From an uncultured Anaerolineae bacterium (GTDB lineage Bacteria; Chloroflexota; Anaerolineae; Anaerolineales; Villigracilaceae), in NCBI GenBank assembly GCA_903846015.1, contig CAIMZS010000488.1:1-53999 (forward strand): 53,999 bases of DNA, read 5' to 3'. The translations under genes were made by a program, and so were the position numbers. This document shows positions 51,141-53,999 of this stretch, piece after piece. Each line of letters starts with the position of its first letter. The stretch's first letter is position 1. The notes beneath the pieces are model-generated. The model did no database searches. It had not been told where the DNA came from and saw only the letters and a program-made list of their open reading frames with translations.

Positions 51141-52292
51141 TCAGGGCTTCAGGAAGGGGTCGAATAGACGTTGGTGTTCTTCGATTGCGAAGCGATCTGT
51201 CATGCCCGCGATATAGTCACAGACGGTGCGCTGCAAACCACGCAGCGCGATAATCTTTTGGTATTGAGTGGGTAAAATAGCGGGCTCATTCAGATAGGCC
51301 TCAAACAGGTTTCTGATGATGTTTTCTGCTTTTACCTGCATACGCACAACGCGGAAATGACGATATAGTTTTTGAAATAAGAAATCTTTTAATTCACGAT
51401 TACGCCGCTGCATATCTTCACTGTAACCGATGACATTGCTGTTCAGTTTTTGCAAATCGAGGGCTGATTTTGCGTTGCTCTCTTTCAGCCTGTAGTCAGT
51501 AGCCTGTACCATGTCTGTCACCATCAGGCCAACCAGGTGGCGGATCATGCGATGGCGTTCCATATCGTCCAGAATAGGACCTCGCCAATTATAGGTTTCC
51601 TTCAATATCTCCCACAGGGTGATGCCTTCAAGGATTTGAGGGTTGATCATGCCTGAGCGCAGACCATCATCGAGATCGTGGGTGGTGTAGGCCAACTCAT
51701 CGGCTACATTGGCGATCTGGGTTTCAAGATTGCCGCGCAATTCTGGGTTCAGGTCGCGCGCATCGGATAAGTCATATTCAGATTCGTGCTTGACAATTCC
51801 TTCACGCACTTCCCAGGTAAGATTTAAACCTGGGAATTCAGGGTAGCGCTGCTCCAGCTCGGTGACGATGCGCATGGTTTGTTTGTTGTGATCGAAGCCA
51901 CCAAAGTCTTTCATTAATCGGTTTAGAACCGTTTCTCCGGAATGCCCGAAGGGAGAATGGCCAAGATCATGGGCCAGGCAGATGGCCTCAACCAGATCCT
52001 CGTTGCCGCCCAGGGCCCGGGCGAGAGTGCGCCCTACTTGAGCAACTTCCAGGGTGTGGGTAAGGCGGGTTCGAAAATAATCGCCTTCATAATTGATGAA
52101 TACCTGGGTCTTGTATTCCAGGCGGCGAAATGCAGTGGTGTGCAGGATGCGGTCGCGGTCACGCTGGAAAGCTGACCGATATTCCGGCTCATTATCAAGA
52201 TATGCGCGGCCCTTACTGTTCTTGGAACGCATACCGTAAGGCGCCAGCGTTTTTTCTTCCAGATCTTCGAGCGTGGAGCGATCGAAGTACAT
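51141..52292 (-). CDS. dgt: Deoxyguanosinetriphosphate triphosphohydrolase-like HD enzyme
   Basis: 383 residues. RSAFQRDRDRILHTTAFRRLEYKTQVF, GDYFRTRLTHTLEVAQVGRTLARALGGNEDLVEAICLAHDLGHSPFGHSGE and DLDDGLRSGMI match the dGTPase/HD family: His in RTRLTHTLEV, the His-Asp pair in LAHDLGHSPFGH, and a distal Asp. The enzyme splits dNTPs to deoxynucleoside and triphosphate and so affects nucleotide pools; some homologues limit phage. AAAGG lies 6 bases before the ATG. Confidence 0.9.
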   Translation of the reverse strand: MYFDRSTLEDLEEKTLAPYGMRSKNSKGRAYLDNEPEYRSAFQRDRDRILHTTAFRRLEYKTQVFINYEGDYFRTRLTHTLEVAQVGRTLARALGGNEDLVEAICLAHDLGHSPFGHSGETVLNRLMKDFGGFDHNKQTMRIVTELEQRYPEFPGLNLTWEVREGIVKHESEYDLSDARDLNPELRGNLETQIANVADELAYTTHDLDDGLRSGMINPQILEGITLWEILKETYNWRGPILDDMERHRMIRHLVGLMVTDMVQATDYRLKESNAKSALDLQKLNSNVIGYSEDMQRRNRELKDFLFQKLYRHFRVVRMQVKAENIIRNLFEAYLNEPAILPTQYQKIIALRGLQRTVCDYIAGMTDRFAIEEHQRLFDPFLKP

Positions 52293-52745
52293 GTTCTACC
52301 TTTCGAACCAGAGACCCCAAGGGGTGCATGTATCCTCAGGGTCTTGCAGGTGGGGCGAGTGGGGGGCGAGCCCACCAGTATCTCTACCGGCGGATATTAA
52401 GTACGCAGTGCCCCTGCCAGCCTTGTGGTTTTTCTCTTTTCATTTAGAACGGAAAAGTGAATTTTCAAAAATCCGCTGTGTTTGTTTCACTTCGTGCTTA
52501 TATTCTACCGTTTCCATCTCAACTTGTAAAGCATGGGTATTAAGTTTTGAAAGGATTACCACTCTGGTAAAAAAGAAGGGCCACACAGCTCTCATTCTGT
52601 AAATTTCAAAAGGTTTTCAATTACCCAATTCTGCAATTCAGGAATTGTAACAAGGTTCAATTTTCCCTGCCCGATACAATGCAACGTATAGCAAACCGAC
52701 TATCTCGGAGGGCGACAGCCCGCACTTGTCAGGTTCAAGCGGTGT
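52293..52745. other. Intergenic region between dgt and the group II intron, with GC-rich hairpins
   Basis: 453 bases without a supported gene. GGTGGG (52349-) with CCCACC (52371-) and the more distant CAGTGCCCCTGCC give possible GC-rich secondary structure next to the dgt start. Nearer the intron, GGGC-GACA-GCCC (52712-52723) is a small hairpin, which may be the intron's insertion target. Confidence 0.45.
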
Positions 52746-53999
52746 GTGCGACCTGTTCGCCTGAAACTGTCTGAAAGGACAGAGGCTGGGCGGCGGAAGT
52801 CGTTTGATTTTCGTAACTGCATATCCATGCAGGTAAATGATACTGCGCAAGCGGTATCGCAACAACCCCTGCCTCCCTGGTGAATGGGAGACAGCCCCTT
52901 CCCTCGGCGTGCGCCTGGTAAACGCGGGTCGAAAGCGGGAAGAAAAGCCGGAAAAGTCAAACCGGATGACCAGACTGGTCGGGAAAGCGACTATGGATAA
53001 GACAACTGAAGATGCATTGAGGTGTCGTCATGCACGTACCAGCCAAAGCCGGATGACAGGCTGGACCCAAAAGGGAAAGGTTTCAAGGCTCATCGGGCAC
53101 ATCGCCGATGGCGTTCACTCATAACGAAACCCGGCATAAAGCATCGTCCTAACGTCGCGCGAAATGGATGTGCGGAACAGAGTAACCCGTTTGGCGCTCT
53201 CCACCAGGAGTAGGCAACCAGCCGCAAGTCGAAGCGGGAGAGATTGCCCAAGAAGCCAAAGCCTCTGGGAAAGCCAGTGGATATGCTGACGTGGGCACGG
53301 ACTACAGGAAGGTAAAGGTACTGGCAGATGTCAGGTCTTAATGCAGGCGAGCCAACTCGTACTGAAGATTGGAAGACACTCCCGTGGAAGAAATTCCAGC
53401 GGAATGTATTCCGCATCCAAAAGCGCATTTACCAAGCCCAAATTCGTGGCGACTTCAAGTGTGTTCGCAGGCTGCAACGGCTGCTGCTTCGCTCTTATTC
53501 AGCACGATGCCTGGCAGTACGGCAGGTATCACAAGACAATCGAGGGAAAAATACTCCCGGCGTGGATGGCATTGCGCGTCTCACGCTACCCGAACGAATG
53601 AGAATGGTGGGACAACTGCGCACTTTCAGTCCGTCTCCATCGCCCATTCGTAGGGTCTACATCCCGAAAGCCAGCAATCCAAACGAACGAAGACCACTTG
53701 GAATACCCGTCATGCGCGACCGGGCTGAACAAGCCCTGGTCAAGCTGGTCCTTGAACCAGAATGGGAAGCGGGATTTGAACCGAACAGCTATGGGTTCAG
53801 ACCGGGACGCTGCCCTCAAGACGCCATCGAAGCCATCTTTAACCATATCCGGCTCAAACCCAAATACGTTTTGGAAGCAGACATTGAAAAATGCTTCGAC
53901 CGGATTGACCACCAAGCCTTGCTATACCTTACACGGTCACTAATTGCGCTTTTTGAAAGAGCTGAAAACGAAGGGATAGCAAGGAATTTAAGGCTGACT
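52746..53999 (+). mobile_element. Group II intron (5' end and coding region), cut by the window edge
   Basis: A GTGCG 5' boundary at about 52746 (GTGTGCGACC; a few bases either way are possible) is followed by about 580 bases rich in short GC stems but without open frame, as expected for intron domains I-III, then by the intron-encoded reverse transcriptase from 53328. The 3' end (domains V-VI) is outside the window or missing. The intron reads away from dgt. Confidence 0.8.
53328..53999 (+). CDS. ltrA: Group II intron reverse transcriptase/maturase, N-terminal part
   Basis: The frame runs from the ATG at 53328 to the right edge (224 codons). Translation shows LPWKKFQRNVFRIQKRIYQA, VSQDNRGKNTPGVDGIARL, VYIPKASNPNERRPLGIPVMRDR (RT2), YGFRPGRCPQDAI (RT2a-3) and VLEADIEKCFDRIDHQALL (RT3). 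This is the LtrA-type maturase that splices and copies the intron. After codon 199 the usual next residues (D-K-L) are replaced by YLTRSLIALFERAENEG, with no similarity to RT. The YADD active site is beyond that point and not seen. The protein may be broken there. Confidence 0.88.
   Translation, partial: MSGLNAGEPTRTEDWKTLPWKKFQRNVFRIQKRIYQAQIRGDFKCVRRLQRLLLRSYSARCLAVRQVSQDNRGKNTPGVDGIARLTLPERMRMVGQLRTFSPSPSPIRRVYIPKASNPNERRPLGIPVMRDRAEQALVKLVLEPEWEAGFEPNSYGFRPGRCPQDAIEAIFNHIRLKPKYVLEADIEKCFDRIDHQALLYLTRSLIALFERAENEGIARNLRLT

Noticed and set aside
1..53999. CRISPR arrays
   Set aside because: No regularly spaced direct repeats of 23-40 bases were seen; the repeats found are too few or palindromic.
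1..53999. tRNA or rRNA genes
   Set aside because: No cloverleaf with T-loop GTTCGANNC in place and no rRNA-like stretch was recognised in the intergenic regions.

Overview
The window looks like a chromosomal segment of a Chloroflexota bacterium, most likely class Anaerolineae. This is inference from gene style: surface proteins with Pro/Thr-rich 'PTATPT' linkers, a RodZ-like protein with two HTH domains, an ADP-forming acyl-CoA synthetase, VanW and LCP cell-wall proteins, cytochrome bd, and a group II intron of the kind seen in Chloroflexota and cyanobacteria. No rRNA, tRNA or CRISPR array was seen. Coding density is high and base composition is moderate, with a visibly AT-richer island at about 7.4-11.2 kb.

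Layout. 1-7.4 kb (minus) holds a DNA-repair block: an MrfA/YprA-type DEAH helicase running off the left edge, then a UvrD-type helicase translationally coupled to a RecB-like nuclease, with the iron-sulfur nuclease domain split between the two polypeptides. 7.9-11.2 kb (plus) is a compact three-gene cassette of unknown role (multi-pass membrane protein, unrecognised soluble protein, NUDIX hydrolase) bracketed by palindromes. 11.4-17.8 kb carries MurJ, a TPR-like surface protein, RimO, a RodZ-like protein and ribosomal protein L9. 18-21.4 kb carries a degenerate-receiver response regulator with an attenuator-like leader, an orphan DNA methyltransferase, an L,D-transpeptidase and a tiny SWIM zinc-finger protein. 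21.7-24.7 kb is an Rrf2-cydA-cydB operon, where a predicted Fe-S/NO-type sensor probably controls a NO-resistant terminal oxidase.

25-38.5 kb is metabolic and accessory: an MFS exporter, NAD synthetase with a separate nitrilase-family partner, two ICMT-like membrane methyltransferases (the second at 38.6 kb), a quinone oxidoreductase, TfoX-N protein, ADP-forming acyl-CoA synthetase plus nitroreductase, a double-GNAT/RHH operon with a consensus promoter between twin operators, and an FAH-family hydrolase. Two decayed genes lie here: a tyrosine recombinase end and an RHS-repeat fragment. 39-45 kb holds cell-envelope genes (VanW, LCP, two tandem paralogous anchored proteins), Trm112 and a HEAT-repeat protein. 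45-50.5 kb holds an orphan CpaF/TadA ATPase, a STAS anti-sigma antagonist and a 1216-residue protein joining an RsbW-like kinase, several GAF domains and a PP2C phosphatase: a complete partner-switch pair in two genes. 50.6-52.3 kb holds greA and dgt. The right end is a group II intron whose reverse transcriptase runs to the edge and stops resembling a reverse transcriptase in its last 75 bases.

The most interesting items are the split helicase/Fe-S nuclease, the NUDIX/membrane cassette, the twin-operator RHH promoter, the pseudo-receiver regulator with its attenuated leader, and the single-protein kinase/phosphatase switch.
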